DNA of 64,000 nucleotides from Brevibacterium picturae (GTDB taxonomy: Bacteria > Actinomycetota > Actinomycetes > Actinomycetales > Brevibacteriaceae). Numbering within the stretch: position 1 is the first letter of the stretch; each line of letters starts with the position of its first letter. Of the stretch, positions 47,928 to 58,115 are shown in pieces. The DNA lies in the NCBI RefSeq assembly GCF_900105045.1, contig NZ_LT629739.1, positions 1 to 64,000 on the forward strand. Reading direction: 5' to 3'. Below the pieces are notes generated by a model. It worked only from the letters and a program-made list of their open reading frames with translations. It was not told where the DNA came from and ran no database searches. Both the position numbers and the translations under genes were made by a program.

Positions 47928-49508
47928 TCAGTGCAGGATTTCGTAGGCGCGCCGGTGCTCGTCGATCACAGCATTGACCGGTTCCAGATAAGAACTTTGG
48001 GCAACACTGCCGACGGCGTCGCGGAGCTTGCGATCGACTTCACCGGCAGCCTCGTCTGCTCCCTTGCTGCGCGCGGATTTGGCGATCATCGACGTCACAA
48101 CAGATCCGATGATGCCCACCACCAGCAGCCCGATAGTCACGAACCAGCCCCACCCCGGGAGAGTTCCCGGGGCAAGGACGGTGAGAAGCGCAGCGGCGAT
48201 GACGCCCAGCAGGCCGAGGATCGTGGCGACGAAGAAGACGATCTGCAGAATGTTGGCCACAGACCACCATCCTGGAGTCCGAGGCTTGATATCCACAGCG
48301 GTGACGGCCGAGTCGAGAGTTTCGGACAACTCAGTGGTACTGGCCTTCTCGGCTTCCGCGACGGCGCTCTGCCATGGTCTGGGCAGGGCAGACACGGACT
48401 CTGCGATGAGCTCATGCGCCATCAGGCGCACCTGAGAACTCTGCGCCTTGCTTGTCGCCGGAACCGAGGCGCGGATGAGCTCGTCCCGGCCCTGGCCGTG
48501 CTTAGCACCCAGGGGGTCGGGCGCATTTCTCTGCATCCATGCCAGCACCGGATAACCGGTCTTGCGGTAGCAACGGCGAATATAGTCATCGTGGACGGTC
48601 TGCGCGACAGCCTCGACGCCTGCGGCATCGGACATGGTCTCCACCAGGCGTGATGCGCCCGCGCTCTCGTCCGGTGCAGCTACGGGCTCGCCGAGTTCGC
48701 TCTGCAACCTCTTGGACATGGCCTGCATGTCTGCCAGGAGCCTCTCGGAAGCCGCCTGCTTGGAGTCGACCGTGTCGGCGAGGATCGACCTGACCTGAGG
48801 AATTCCCTCACGTGAGACCGCCGAGGTCATATGCACCTTGGTGTCGGTGAGTCCGTCCTCGACGAGCAGCTGCTGCAGGTGGTCGGTGGCGGCCTTCTGC
48901 TCTTCCTCGCTGAGTTTGTCGATCTGGTTGAGAACGACGACCATGTTCGAACTGTTCTCTGCCAGCTTCGCCAGGTATTCCGAATGCAGCGAGAAGTCTG
49001 CGTACTTCTGCGGATCAACGACCCAGAAGACGACGTCGACGAGTCCGACGAGTCGGTCCGACTCGACTCGGTGCTTGACCGCAGTCGAATCGTGGTCGGG
49101 CAGATCAAGCAGAATGAGGCCATGGAGCTTGCGCTGGTCGTCACCGTCGAGTGCCGATTCTCGCCACGTGCGACTGCGTTCGGGAACATGCAGCCAGTTG
49201 AGGATGTCTTTGCCGCCTTCGCCCCACACGCACGCGGTGGGACGTGAGGTGGTTGGGCGCCGGACACCGACTCTGGCAATGTCCAATCCGGCTACGGCAT
49301 TGAACAGTGATGATTTACCGGAGCCGGTCGATCCGGCGAAGGCCACAACGGTGAACTCCTCGCCCAGGCCGAGGCGATCCTCGGCACGGTTGAGCAGGTT
49401 CTGCGCATCCGTGCGAACATCTGGACTCAGTTTGTCTGGCCCCAGATTCAGGGTCTGCCGGATTCCTTCGGCCCGACGCCTGATCTCGGACTGTGCAGGA
49501 TCATTCAC
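47928..49508 (-). CDS. Dynamin/YfjP-like GTPase with two membrane helices
   Basis: A 526-residue GTPase: G1 GSTGSGKSS (59-67), G2 RRPTT, G3 DLPDHDS, G4 NQIDK. A long helical region follows, then two hydrophobic helices near the C-terminus (ANILQIVFFVATILGLLGVI and FVTIGLLVVGIIGSVV) and a basic tail. The layout suggests a membrane-anchored, dynamin-like remodeller. Its ATG overlaps the stop of the upstream paralogue by four bases. Function is not established. Confidence 0.85.
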   Translation of the reverse strand: MNDPAQSEIRRRAEGIRQTLNLGPDKLSPDVRTDAQNLLNRAEDRLGLGEEFTVVAFAGSTGSGKSSLFNAVAGLDIARVGVRRPTTSRPTACVWGEGGKDILNWLHVPERSRTWRESALDGDDQRKLHGLILLDLPDHDSTAVKHRVESDRLVGLVDVVFWVVDPQKYADFSLHSEYLAKLAENSSNMVVVLNQIDKLSEEEQKAATDHLQQLLVEDGLTDTKVHMTSAVSREGIPQVRSILADTVDSKQAASERLLADMQAMSKRLQSELGEPVAAPDESAGASRLVETMSDAAGVEAVAQTVHDDYIRRCYRKTGYPVLAWMQRNAPDPLGAKHGQGRDELIRASVPATSKAQSSQVRLMAHELIAESVSALPRPWQSAVAEAEKASTTELSETLDSAVTAVDIKPRTPGWWSVANILQIVFFVATILGLLGVIAAALLTVLAPGTLPGWGWFVTIGLLVVGIIGSVVTSMIAKSARSKGADEAAGEVDRKLRDAVGSVAQSSYLEPVNAVIDEHRRAYEILH

Positions 49509-51202
49509 AATGCCACCTCAAGTCGATCACCGGAGGCGCGCAGAGCGCCCGATTGCCGCGCCGGTACCGCGGATAGTCGTAGTACGTTGTCAAAAGGCTC
49601 GCGGCAGCCGCCGACGATTCCTGCGGCCGTCGACAGGAACCGATCCCTGATCGATCCGATCAGGTTGACCGCTTCCTGCTCACCGAAGATCGTGCCCGCG
49701 AGGCTGAGGGCGACATTCGCATCATTGCGCGAGGCATGATCGTCGCCGTCCGTGTACTTCGGGTCCCAGAATGCCGCGTATTCGACGACAGCACACACAC
49801 CGCCCACGCCGAACGAAAGAATCCTCGCCTTGGACTTCTTGCCCTGACCGATGTCTCGCACCAGCGCGTTCACCTCGTTCGACCATCCGCTGACTGCAGA
49901 TTTGACCGAATCCTCCAGGTCCTTCGCGCTATGGTGCAGTTCGGGATGAGCATCCAACAGGGTCGCTCCGGCCGGATCTCGCACCCACTGAGCGCCGATC
50001 TCGTCGACGACGCCGATCGCCTGCTCTCGCAATGAGATCGCTGCACTGCGCAAAATCGCGATGTGCAGGGGCGAGGCGGCATCGTGTTTGCCGGTCACAG
50101 CGGAGGAGATCCTGTCGCGCATGCGTGCCATGGTGGGCTCCAACCCGCGGAAAAGCTGTCCTGTTCCCACGAAGTCCTGCCATCGTGCATTGACCTCTCC
50201 GTGCAGCACGCGACCATCGGAGAAGACTTCGGCCAGTCCCGCATCCGCTGCGTCGAACGTCTGTTCAAGGCTGAGCTGCAGACGATCGAAGGTCGACTCC
50301 TGCGACTCTGCGAAGTCGGCCAGGGACTTCACCTGCGCAGGCATTGCGCCGATCGAACCGGCGAGGGTGCGCTGCCGTATCCGCTCCTGTGAGCGGCCCT
50401 CCGAACTCACCTGGCTGATCCAGGACCGGATCGGATAGATCGCCGAATGCGGCAGCAGTCCGTCTTCCAATTCGAGTTCGGCCACTGCGAAGATCGGGGA
50501 ATTCGCCAGTCCCGATTCGGACAGCAGACTAGAGAGATGGTGCCTGACCTCACGGTTCGCCTCCGGCGGTACCCGATCGAGCACGATGGCCACCGAGGTA
50601 TTGCGGGCTGCGGCATCCTTGAGCAGCGCCCAGGGCGCGGCATCCGCGTAACGGTTGGCCGTGGTCACGAACAGCCACAGGTCCGCGCTCATCAGGATGC
50701 GGCGTGCCAGCTCGCGGTTCGTCTCGGCAATGGAATCGATGTCCGGGCAGTCGAGGATGGCTGTACCCGGCTCGACGTCGTCATCGGCGATGAGCACGAC
50801 GGATGGGGTCGACGTCGCGGGGTCCGTACTCCTCGGCAGATCGGACAGGAAGGACTGCGATTCGAAGAACTTGGCGTCAGCGGGATTGTGGATCACGATC
50901 GGGTTGCCCGTCGTCGGCCTGCGCACCCCGGCCGGACTCACGGATCGCCCCACCAGAGAATTCACCAAAGTCGACTTCCCGGCACCGGTCGACCCGCCGA
51001 CGGCGATCATAAAGGGCATCTGTGTCCGATTGATCCGCGGCAGAAGGTAGTCCGTCAGCTCTGAGGAGAGCTGACGGTGAAGCTCGCGACCGTCGGCGAA
51101 GTCATCGGTCTGCAGGGTGAAGCGGGTTTCTGAGACTCGCTTCGCGATATCGCTCAGCGCCCCTCCCACTGGTGGCGTCACGGCACTCTTGCTGTCTGTC
51201 AT
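49505..51202 (-). CDS. Dynamin-like GTPase, first of a coupled pair
   Basis: A 565-residue GTPase. G1 is GGSTGAGKST (69-78), G2 RRPTTGNP, G3 DCPDIDS. The G4 position reads VLDRVPPEA in place of NKxD, so nucleotide specificity may be degenerate. The rest is helical, with one weak hydrophobic stretch near residue 460. ATG 51202 (MTDSKSAVTPP) is chosen; the upstream frame crosses a tRNA-proximal region. It is translationally coupled to the second GTPase, and paired dynamin-like proteins often act as heteromers. Confidence 0.82.
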   Translation of the reverse strand: MTDSKSAVTPPVGGALSDIAKRVSETRFTLQTDDFADGRELHRQLSSELTDYLLPRINRTQMPFMIAVGGSTGAGKSTLVNSLVGRSVSPAGVRRPTTGNPIVIHNPADAKFFESQSFLSDLPRSTDPATSTPSVVLIADDDVEPGTAILDCPDIDSIAETNRELARRILMSADLWLFVTTANRYADAAPWALLKDAAARNTSVAIVLDRVPPEANREVRHHLSSLLSESGLANSPIFAVAELELEDGLLPHSAIYPIRSWISQVSSEGRSQERIRQRTLAGSIGAMPAQVKSLADFAESQESTFDRLQLSLEQTFDAADAGLAEVFSDGRVLHGEVNARWQDFVGTGQLFRGLEPTMARMRDRISSAVTGKHDAASPLHIAILRSAAISLREQAIGVVDEIGAQWVRDPAGATLLDAHPELHHSAKDLEDSVKSAVSGWSNEVNALVRDIGQGKKSKARILSFGVGGVCAVVEYAAFWDPKYTDGDDHASRNDANVALSLAGTIFGEQEAVNLIGSIRDRFLSTAAGIVGGCREPFDNVLRLSAVPARQSGALRASGDRLEVAL

Positions 51203-51320
51203 CACGCATCCACTCTCTACGTTTTCCCAGCTGTGCACCAATTGCCACGCCGTGTCGGGAGGTAATTGCTCGCTGTGGGGAAACGTCACAGGGCCAGTGG
51301 GGCCCTCAACCCACGAAAAG

Positions 51321-51394
51321 TACCCCCGGCGGGGCTCGAACCCGCGACCTACCGCTTAGAAGGCGGTTGCTCTATCCAACTGAGCTACGGAGGC
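51321..51394 (-). tRNA. tRNA-Arg (TCT)
   Basis: 74 nt on the minus strand. Acceptor GCCTCCG, D-arm TAGCTCAGTTGGATAGAGC, anticodon loop CTTCTAA (TCT), T-arm GGGTTCGAGCCCC, discriminator A; the first acceptor pair is G-U. No encoded CCA. Confidence 0.95.
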
Positions 51395-51433
51395 TCAAAT
51401 ATCCTAACCGATGCCCGATCCAGAACAGAAAGC

Positions 51434-51483
51434 GGCCCTCGTCGGTGTTTCGGAGAATGGTCTCCGAAACACCGACGAGGGCC
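51434..51483 (-). terminator. Terminator with a 23-bp perfect stem
   Basis: Stem 51434-51456 pairs perfectly with 51461-51483 around a 4-nt loop, followed on the minus strand by GCTTTCTGTTCTG. It ends the small membrane protein gene upstream of tRNA-Arg. Confidence 0.85.
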
Positions 51484-51540
51484 GTTGCAAAAAGGCAGTC
51501 ACTCGAACCCCGCCGCATCACGGGGTGATCAGCGCATGAG

Positions 51541-51747
51541 TCAGTACTGGCGAGCGACACGCTCCAGCGACTTGCGCACGGTCACGAATGCGACCGTCAC
51601 AAGTCCGATCAGCGCCAGGATGACTGCCACTGCTTCGATGGCGAAGGCGAAGTCGACTATGACCGGAAAGAATCCGGCAGCCATGAAACCAAGCAGGGCA
51701 ACCATCGTCAGTGCGGTGGCTGTAGTGAAATACGTGGAACCATTCAT
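51541..51747 (-). CDS. Small two-helix membrane protein
   Basis: A 68-residue protein with two hydrophobic helices (about 10-30 and 38-55) and a basic C-terminus (VRKSLERVARQY). The start has a strong GAAGGAGATG ribosome-binding site and the gene is followed by a strong terminator. These support a real gene. No family recognised. Confidence 0.7.
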   Translation of the reverse strand: MNGSTYFTTATALTMVALLGFMAAGFFPVIVDFAFAIEAVAVILALIGLVTVAFVTVRKSLERVARQY

Positions 51748-51876
51748 TGTTCATCTCCTTCTTCCTTATCAAAAGAGTAAACCCGAATGAGACCTGCGTC
51801 ACCCGAAAATGCCCGTCAATTTCATGAGCGACCAACTTACCGACCGGTACTGTCTCGGTCCTGGCCCGGTCTCGGT

Positions 51877-52191
51877 TCAGTTCCCACCGCGCGAGTCGAT
51901 GGCCTGCTCCAGCCGCTCGAGTTTGCCATCGATCTCACCCGTGTACCCAGGACGAATGTCGGCCTTCAGCACCAACGCCACTCGTGGTCCGAACTCACCG
52001 ACAACCTCGGTGGCGGCTTTGACCACGGCGAACACTTCGTCCCATTCGCCTTCGATCGTGGTGAACATCGAATCGGTTCGGTGCGGCAGCCCGGACCGTC
52101 GAACCACCTCGACAGCGGCAGCGACTGCATCGTGGACGGACGCGTCCGCATTGTCACCGCCGCTGGGGGCGATGGAGAATGCAACCAACAT
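51877..52191 (-). CDS. Thiamine-binding protein, MTH1187/YkoF-like family
   Basis: A 104-residue ferredoxin-like protein. MLVAFSIAPSGG start, VHDAVAAAVEVVRRSGLPHR and TIEGEWDEVFAVVKAA follow the MTH1187 pattern. Members bind thiamine or related hydroxymethyl-pyrimidines. It follows the thiolase by 23 bp on the same strand. Confidence 0.82.
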   Translation of the reverse strand: MLVAFSIAPSGGDNADASVHDAVAAAVEVVRRSGLPHRTDSMFTTIEGEWDEVFAVVKAATEVVGEFGPRVALVLKADIRPGYTGEIDGKLERLEQAIDSRGGN

Positions 52192-52214
52192 TCTGGTCTC
52201 CTCTCAGCTTGGTT

Positions 52215-53405
52215 TCAGTTCTGTCCGGGCACGGACACGATGAGCGAGTCACCCTGACCGCCCCCACCGCAGAGCGCAGCGACACCCGTGCCGCCACCTC
52301 GGCGCTGGAGCTCGAGCATCAGAGTCAGCACGATGCGCGCTCCGGATGCTCCGATCGGGTGACCGAGTGCTACCGCGCCGCCATTGACGTTGACCTTGTC
52401 AGGGTCAACGCCCAGATCCTTCGAGCTGGCGAGTCCGACTGCCGCGAAGGCTTCGTTGATCTCGTAGAGGTCGAAGGAATCAGCGGCAACTCCTTCCTTC
52501 TCAGCAGCCGCCTGGATTGCCTGTGAGGGCTGATGTTGGAGCGAGGAGTCCGGGCCTGCAGTCCACCCGTGCGACCGGATCTCAGCGAGGATCGGCGCGC
52601 CGAGGGCCTCGGCCTTCTCACGAGACATGACGACGACGGCGCATGCTCCATCGGAGATCTGCGAGGCGTTGCCGGCCGTGATCGTCCCGTCCTTGCGGAA
52701 GGCCGGACGCAGCTTGGCCATCGATTCCGGTGTGGTCTCGGCGCGCACGCCCTCATCAGTGGATACGGTGACGTCACCCTTGCGTCCGGCAATGGTGACG
52801 GCTTCGACCTCGTCGCCGAATGCGCCCGATTCCCACGCCTTGGCCGCGCGCTGATGCGATCGGGCGGCGAAGGCGTCCTGGTCCTCACGGGAGAATTCGA
52901 AGTCACCGGCGTTGGCTTCCTCGGTCAGACCGCCCATCGCCTGGTCGGTGAAGGCATCCCAGAGACCGTCGTAATCCATATGGTCCTTGACCACGACGTC
53001 ACCGTACTTATAGCCCGAACGCGACTTCTCCAGCAGGTGGGGAGCCAGACTCATCGACTCCTGCCCTCCGGCGACCACAACGTCGTATTCCCCGGCCCGG
53101 ACCAGCTGGGCAGCCTGTGTGATGGCGTTGATGCCTGACAGACAGAGTTTGTTCACGGTGACACCGGGCACTCGCATCGGGATGCCGGCTTCGACAGCGG
53201 CCTGCCTCGCCGGTCCCTGACCGAGCCCGGCCTGCAGAACCTGGCCCATGATGACGTACTCGACCTCCTCGCCCGTAATGCCCGCACGGCCGAGTGCGCC
53301 GGCAATCGCCTTGCCGCCCAGCTGCACAGCTGTCAGAGAGGACAGTCCTCCCTGCAGACGCCCGAACGGAGTGCGCGCACCCGCGACGATCACTGCTTCA
53401 GCCAT
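52215..53405 (-). CDS. Acetyl-CoA C-acetyltransferase (thiolase)
   Basis: Condenses two acetyl-CoA or cleaves acetoacetyl-CoA. The 396-residue enzyme has catalytic C88 ([11 protein letters not shown]), [24 protein letters not shown] and [12 protein letters not shown] 53405 follows GAGGAGG. A small hairpin (53428-53445) lies in its leader. Divergent from the Scy-like gene, an arrangement also seen in Streptomyces. Confidence 0.93.
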   Translation of the reverse strand: MAEAVIVAGARTPFGRLQGGLSSLTAVQLGGKAIAGALGRAGITGEEVEYVIMGQVLQAGLGQGPARQAAVEAGIPMRVPGVTVNKLCLSGINAITQAAQLVRAGEYDVVVAGGQESMSLAPHLLEKSRSGYKYGDVVVKDHMDYDGLWDAFTDQAMGGLTEEANAGDFEFSREDQDAFAARSHQRAAKAWESGAFGDEVEAVTIAGRKGDVTVSTDEGVRAETTPESMAKLRPAFRKDGTITAGNASQISDGACAVVVMSREKAEALGAPILAEIRSHGWTAGPDSSLQHQPSQAIQAAAEKEGVAADSFDLYEINEAFAAVGLASSKDLGVDPDKVNVNGGAVALGHPIGASGARIVLTLMLELQRRGGGTGVAALCGGGGQGDSLIVSVPGQN

Positions 53406-53633
53406 ATTTCCTCCTCAGGTATTCGAACCCCGTTCACGCACGGGGAAGTCGATAGAATGCTGTCTGCTCCAAGGGTAGTCCAGCTGTCTGTGGCCTCGGT
53501 CACGGGGTCAATGTCACATGCTGGGAGAACGGGTCCGGACTTGAGAATTCGCACCCAACACTCATGGTGCGTCCGTTACAGTAGGGGGTGGACGATTTGA
53601 CCACATCCCTTGACACGACAGGAGTCCACTTCA

Positions 53634-55175
53634 GTGACGCCCACCGAAGAATTCCGCACAGCGATGCGCGGCTATGAAAAAAGTGAAGTTGATTCTCGCC
53701 TACAGCAGCTGCGCACCGAGGTCGAGTCCGTCCGAAAGGCCCTCTCCGATGCGCGTAGTCAGGTCATCAATGCCGATCGTGCGAAGCTTCAGATCGCCGG
53801 TGAACTCTCTGAGTCCAAAGCCCAGCTGAAGAAGGCCGCCAATGACAGCGCCGAGGCGGCAGGCCCTCCCGGAAGCCGCATCGATCATCTGCTCAAAATC
53901 GCAGAGTCACAGGCACGTGAGACCCTCTCGCAGGCGAATTCCGATGCCGAAACAATCCGCAACAAGGCGCGGGCCGAAGCGGCGTCTGCCCGCGCCCGCA
54001 TGCACACGGAGAGCAACGACACTCTGTCCAACGCCCGTTCAGAGGCCGATGCGATCATCAGTTCGGCCGAGATGCGCGCAGACGAGACCGTGAAGGCCGC
54101 TGAGAAGCGTGCCGCCGAGCTCAAGGCCACTGCGGAGCGTGAGTACAACCAAGCCAAGGAAGCCAACGAAGCTGCCACGAAGGAGGCCCGCGAGAGCCTC
54201 GAACACGAGCTCGCAGCACTCAAGGCCACCTCGGAGAAGCAGGCTGCCGACGTTCGGGCCGAAGCCAAGACCCAGGCCGATGAGTCGATCAGCGCCGCTC
54301 AGGCGCAGGCCGATGAGCTGCTCGCCACGGCCAAGGCTCGTGATGAGGCGTCGACGAAGGCTGCCGACGAACTCGATGTCGAACTGGCCGGAAAGCGCCA
54401 GACGGCCGAAGCCGATCGCAAGAAGGCCTACGAGACGGCCCAGGTTGAGAACAAGAAGGTCATCGACGAGGCTCAGGCACGTGCGGCGAAGGCGGACACA
54501 GAAGCCAAGGAAGCAGCTGAGAGGGCCGAGACGACACGCTCGGACGCGGTGAAGAAGGCCGACGAGATCATTGCCGACGGCAAGACTCGCGCACAGTCCC
54601 TCATCAGCGAAGCCCGAGCGACGGCCGAGGCCACGATCGAGGAGTCGGCTGCCGAAGCCAAGCGGAACGTGGCATCGGCTCAGTCACAGGTCGACCTGTT
54701 GACCAAGCAGCGCAAGACGATCACGGCCCAGCTCGATCAGCTCCGTTCGCTGTTTGCCATGCCCGGTGTGATGGGCGGCGATTCCGTCGACCCGGACAAG
54801 GCCGAATCCGCATCCCACGCCACCGAACAGATCGCCGATGAGCAGGAGCTCACCGATCTTCTGGCAGAAGACCCCGAAGAGGCAGACGACGCTGAAGACG
54901 TCGCTGGCGACAATGCGGACGGCGGATCGACCAAGGCGAAGGCCGACGCTTCCGAGGAATCGGGCGCTCCGGCGGCTTCGGACAAGGACGCTGCCGCCGA
55001 GGCAACGCAGTCTGAGACCGACGAAGCCGTCTCAGCAGACGACAAGGACGAATCGGAGGAATCGGACCTGCCCAATGGAGCCACTGATGCCGACACGATA
55101 GCCATCGACGCTCAGGTGTCAGGAGCGAAGAACCAGAGTTCCAAGGCCACTCCGTCGAAGAACTCGCTGCGCTGA
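53634..55175 (+). CDS. DivIVA/Scy-like coiled-coil protein
   Basis: A 513-residue protein that starts with [20 protein letters not shown], which resembles the DivIVA N-terminal motif. About 330 residues of alanine/glutamate-rich coiled coil follow (about 15-375), then a disordered acidic tail (about 400-513). No membrane segment. Long coiled coils of this type (Scy, FilP) organise polar growth in Streptomyces, where scy lies close to a thiolase gene as here. GTG 53634 follows GGAG; a start eight codons upstream is possible. I infer a polarity or cell-shape role. Confidence 0.7.
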   Translation: MTPTEEFRTAMRGYEKSEVDSRLQQLRTEVESVRKALSDARSQVINADRAKLQIAGELSESKAQLKKAANDSAEAAGPPGSRIDHLLKIAESQARETLSQANSDAETIRNKARAEAASARARMHTESNDTLSNARSEADAIISSAEMRADETVKAAEKRAAELKATAEREYNQAKEANEAATKEARESLEHELAALKATSEKQAADVRAEAKTQADESISAAQAQADELLATAKARDEASTKAADELDVELAGKRQTAEADRKKAYETAQVENKKVIDEAQARAAKADTEAKEAAERAETTRSDAVKKADEIIADGKTRAQSLISEARATAEATIEESAAEAKRNVASAQSQVDLLTKQRKTITAQLDQLRSLFAMPGVMGGDSVDPDKAESASHATEQIADEQELTDLLAEDPEEADDAEDVAGDNADGGSTKAKADASEESGAPAASDKDAAAEATQSETDEAVSADDKDESEESDLPNGATDADTIAIDAQVSGAKNQSSKATPSKNSLR

Positions 55176-55210
55176 GGACTGCAGTCTTCACCAGCTCGCG
55201 CTATCGAGAT

Positions 55211-55237
55211 GGGGCCAGTTCGCATTGAACTGGCCCC
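55211..55237 (+). terminator. Terminator after the coiled-coil gene
   Basis: Stem GGGGCCAGTT / AACTGGCCCC followed by TTCTTGTGT. Confidence 0.85.
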
Positions 55238-55272
55238 TTCTTGTGTCCCGATCTCACATGTGTCGATGCGAG

Positions 55273-55569
55273 TCACCGGAACCGCTGAAAACATCTCGTA
55301 TGCCAGTGTCGGCGAGATTCCACCCCGACCTCCGTGCCATGATCGGCCGCCTGCCGCCAGGCGACGATGTGCGGCGTCGACGATGCCACGTTCTGTCCGC
55401 ATCCGGGACAGACATAGACCTTGCCATGCGAATTGCCGGCGACATTCTGCACCGACCACGTCCCGTCGGGAAGATTTCGGCTTCTGCGCAGCCCATTGAC
55501 GGAGTCGGAGAGCTCACGTGGGGCCTGCTGCCATTTGTTTTTGCGACGCGAGGAGGTAGATCGTGGCAT
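55273..55569 (-). CDS. Small zinc-ribbon-like protein next to nucS
   Basis: A 98-residue protein. The C-terminal half has [20 protein letters not shown] and [13 protein letters not shown], so two close cysteines, two histidines and one more cysteine could bind zinc. The N-terminus is basic. I recall similar small proteins beside nucS in other actinobacteria. It is divergent from nucS (30 bp between starts). GAGAAT lies six bases before the ATG, possibly leaderless. Role unknown. Confidence 0.72.
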   Translation of the reverse strand: MPRSTSSRRKNKWQQAPRELSDSVNGLRRSRNLPDGTWSVQNVAGNSHGKVYVCPGCGQNVASSTPHIVAWRQAADHGTEVGVESRRHWHTRCFQRFR

Positions 55570-55599
55570 CTGCCCATTCTCTCACGTAGGGTAAAGCGC

Positions 55600-56295
55600 G
55601 TGCGTCTCGTCATTGCTGAATGCTCCGTTGATTATGCTGGTCGTCTGACCGCCCATCTGCCCATGGCCACCCGTCTCATCATGCTCAAGGCCGACGGCTC
55701 GATCCTCATCCATTCGGATGGCGGGTCGTATAAGCCCTTGAACTGGATGACTCCCCCGTGCTCGATCAAGGTCACCGATCCGAGCCAGGAGCAGACTGCG
55801 GCCGGTCTGACCGAGATATGGACGGTGTCGCAGACCAAGACCGGTGACAAGCTCGTCATCTCGATCGCCGAGGTGATCGCTGATGACCAGCATGAGTTTG
55901 GGATCGATCCCGGACTGGTTAAGGACGGCGTGGAGGCTCACCTGCAGGAGCTGCTGGCCGAGCACATCGAAACCCTTGGAGACGGCTACAGCCTCGTCCG
56001 ACGTGAATACATGACCGCCATCGGTCCCGTCGACATCCTCGCCCGGGACCACGGGCACACCTCCGTTGCCGTTGAGATCAAACGACGCGGCGACATCGAC
56101 GGGGTGGAACAGCTGACCAGGTATCTGGAACTGATGAACCGCGACCCTCTGCTCACGCCCGTGCGGGGAGTGTTCGCCGCTCAGGAGATCAAACCGCAGG
56201 CCCGAACCTTGGCCGAAGACCGTGGTATCCGCTGTGTCGTCTTAGACTATGACGCGTTGCGGGGTATGGACGACCCTGACTCCCGGCTGTTCTGA
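55600..56295 (+). CDS. nucS: Endonuclease NucS (EndoMS)
   Basis: Mismatch-specific endonuclease of actinobacteria and archaea that replaces MutS/MutL. The 231-residue protein starts [16 protein letters not shown]. The RecB-like catalytic site has D145 (GPVDILARD), E159 and K161 (VEIKRRG). GTG 55600 lies seven bases after TAGGGT, so it looks leaderless. Converges on murA with a 17-bp gap. Confidence 0.95.
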   Translation: MRLVIAECSVDYAGRLTAHLPMATRLIMLKADGSILIHSDGGSYKPLNWMTPPCSIKVTDPSQEQTAAGLTEIWTVSQTKTGDKLVISIAEVIADDQHEFGIDPGLVKDGVEAHLQELLAEHIETLGDGYSLVRREYMTAIGPVDILARDHGHTSVAVEIKRRGDIDGVEQLTRYLELMNRDPLLTPVRGVFAAQEIKPQARTLAEDRGIRCVVLDYDALRGMDDPDSRLF

Positions 56296-56312
56296 GTCCG
56301 GCTCGAAACGCC

Positions 56313-57626
56313 CTATTCGAAGCTGAGGATGTCTGCCTTCTCAACACGTTCGATATTGGCGCCGAGACTGCGCAGATTCGTCACGAAATTCTCGTAGCCG
56401 CGCTCGATGTGGTCGACACCGGAGACTTCTGTGACCCCGGCCGCTCGCAGGCCCGCCATCACGAGTCCGGCACCGGCGCGGATATCGGAGGCTTCCACCT
56501 CGGCGCCGGAGAGACTGTCGCTGCCGGTGATCAGAGCATGGTTGCCGTCGACTCGCACCTTCGCACCCAGCCGGGCGATCTCCTGGACGAATCGCCAGCG
56601 GGCTTCGAACAGGTTCTCCGACAGCAGACCGACTCCGTCAGAGACCGAGTTCAAGGCGATGACGAACGGCTGCAGATCCGTGGGGAAGCCGGGAAACGGC
56701 ATCGTCGCGACACGAATCGCGTGCGGCCGTTCTGCACCGATGACACGGAAGCCTCCCCCGCGCGTGCCGTCGCCCAGCTCGATCTCGCCGAGGTCGTCGA
56801 CCGTGGCACCGGAGTCGCGCAGCTTGATCGCAATGTTGGGCAGCAGCTCCAGGCCGACGCCTTTGACTCTCACATCGCCACCGGAGAGTGCGGCGCCGAA
56901 GGCATAGGTTCCTGCCACGATCCGGTCCCCCACCGTACGATGGTCGACGGGACGGAGCTCCTCGACCCCGGTGATCGTGATGTCGGCCGTGCCGATTCCA
57001 CTGATCTGGGCACCCATGTTCACGAGCATTGTGCAGATATCGACGATTTCCGGCTCCTTGGCCGCATTCGAAATCGTCGTCACGCCGTGGGCGAGCGTTG
57101 CCGCCATGACGAGATTCTCCGTCGCGCCGACGGAAGGAAATTCGAGAACGATCTCGGTCCCACGAAGCCCGCCGGGTGCTTCGGCGACGAAGTAGCCGTG
57201 GTCGAGATGCACCGTTGCACCGAGGGATTCGAGGCCCGCCTGATGCATATCGAGGCCGCGGGAGCCGATTGCGTCGCCTCCGGGCAGTGCGACGTGCGCC
57301 GAACGCATCCGTGCGGTCAGGGGGCCGAGGACCGAGATGGATGCCCGCATTGCGCGCACCAGTTCATAGTCGGCCTGGATGCCGACTTCAGCGGGAACGT
57401 CGATGCTGACGGTGCCGCGGTCGGCATCGTAGTCGACGCCGCAGCCCAGCCGCATGAGCAGCTGAGTCATGATTCGCACGTCAAGGATCGCGGGCACGTT
57501 GGTGATCGTTGTCCGGCCAACGGCCAGCAGGCTGGCTGCCATGAGTTTGAGGACGCTGTTCTTCGCTCCCCTGATGTCGACTTCGCCCAGCAGCCGACTC
57601 GGACCGGTCAAGCGAAAGACATCCAT
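56313..57626 (-). CDS. murA: UDP-N-acetylglucosamine 1-carboxyvinyltransferase
   Basis: First committed step of peptidoglycan synthesis. The 437-residue EPSP-synthase-like enzyme has K22 (RGAKNS) and the active-site loop [15 protein letters not shown]118 stands where E. coli MurA has C115, the residue fosfomycin alkylates. The same Cys-to-Asp form in M. tuberculosis gives intrinsic fosfomycin resistance. The ATG overlaps the DUF2550 stop (TGATG). Confidence 0.95.
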   Translation of the reverse strand: MDVFRLTGPSRLLGEVDIRGAKNSVLKLMAASLLAVGRTTITNVPAILDVRIMTQLLMRLGCGVDYDADRGTVSIDVPAEVGIQADYELVRAMRASISVLGPLTARMRSAHVALPGGDAIGSRGLDMHQAGLESLGATVHLDHGYFVAEAPGGLRGTEIVLEFPSVGATENLVMAATLAHGVTTISNAAKEPEIVDICTMLVNMGAQISGIGTADITITGVEELRPVDHRTVGDRIVAGTYAFGAALSGGDVRVKGVGLELLPNIAIKLRDSGATVDDLGEIELGDGTRGGGFRVIGAERPHAIRVATMPFPGFPTDLQPFVIALNSVSDGVGLLSENLFEARWRFVQEIARLGAKVRVDGNHALITGSDSLSGAEVEASDIRAGAGLVMAGLRAAGVTEVSGVDHIERGYENFVTNLRSLGANIERVEKADILSFE

Positions 57627-58093
57627 CAGGTGAACCTTCCCATCGTCGGGTTGAATCCAGGCGGCGATGATTCCAACCAGGAGGCCATTGTCGACAGTGA
57701 CTCGGTGTCCATGGCCAGTGATACGGAACGGGGGCGGCCGTCGGCCTTCCCGTAGGAGCAGTCCACCACCACTGCGTCAGGCAGCACGGAGTACTGTTCC
57801 CCGGACGTGGGTTTGCGGCGGACGAGAATATCGAGATCGGCGCGCGGCAGACGAACTGCGGCACGCCGAGTCAGGGCGAAGACGGGGTACCAGTCCAGAG
57901 ATGCCACTGAGAACACTGCTACACCCAAACGCCAACGTGGGCGAGAAGCGGATTCCTCGCCCACGTTGATGGAGCAGTCAAAAGCACCGGACAGCTTCGA
58001 AATCGACCTGCGTCGAATCGTCACCACAACGATCAGCGCAAGGGCGAGTCCCACTAACGAGAGCAGAACGATCAGCAGGACGGAAGGGTTCAC
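57626..58093 (-). CDS. DUF2550 family membrane-anchored protein
   Basis: A 155-residue protein with one N-terminal hydrophobic helix (about 3-25), a basic stop-transfer RRRS and a soluble domain with FDCSINVGE and [10 protein letters not shown], typical of DUF2550. The family lies between atpC and murA in many actinobacteria. GTG 58093 chosen because it begins just before the helix. Function unknown. Confidence 0.82.
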   Translation of the reverse strand: MNPSVLLIVLLSLVGLALALIVVVTIRRRSISKLSGAFDCSINVGEESASRPRWRLGVAVFSVASLDWYPVFALTRRAAVRLPRADLDILVRRKPTSGEQYSVLPDAVVVDCSYGKADGRPRSVSLAMDTESLSTMASWLESSPPGFNPTMGRFT

Positions 58094-58115
58094 GGTTGCC
58101 AGTGTAATTGACGGA

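Noticed and set aside
53900..54700. Apparent repeats in the coiled-coil gene
   Set aside because: The similarity is at the level of Ala/Glu/Lys composition and heptad-like period, not DNA copies, so I do not call a DNA repeat.
56409..57755. 448-residue plus-strand frame over murA
   Set aside because: Antisense shadow of murA; His/Asp-rich composition typical of shadows.
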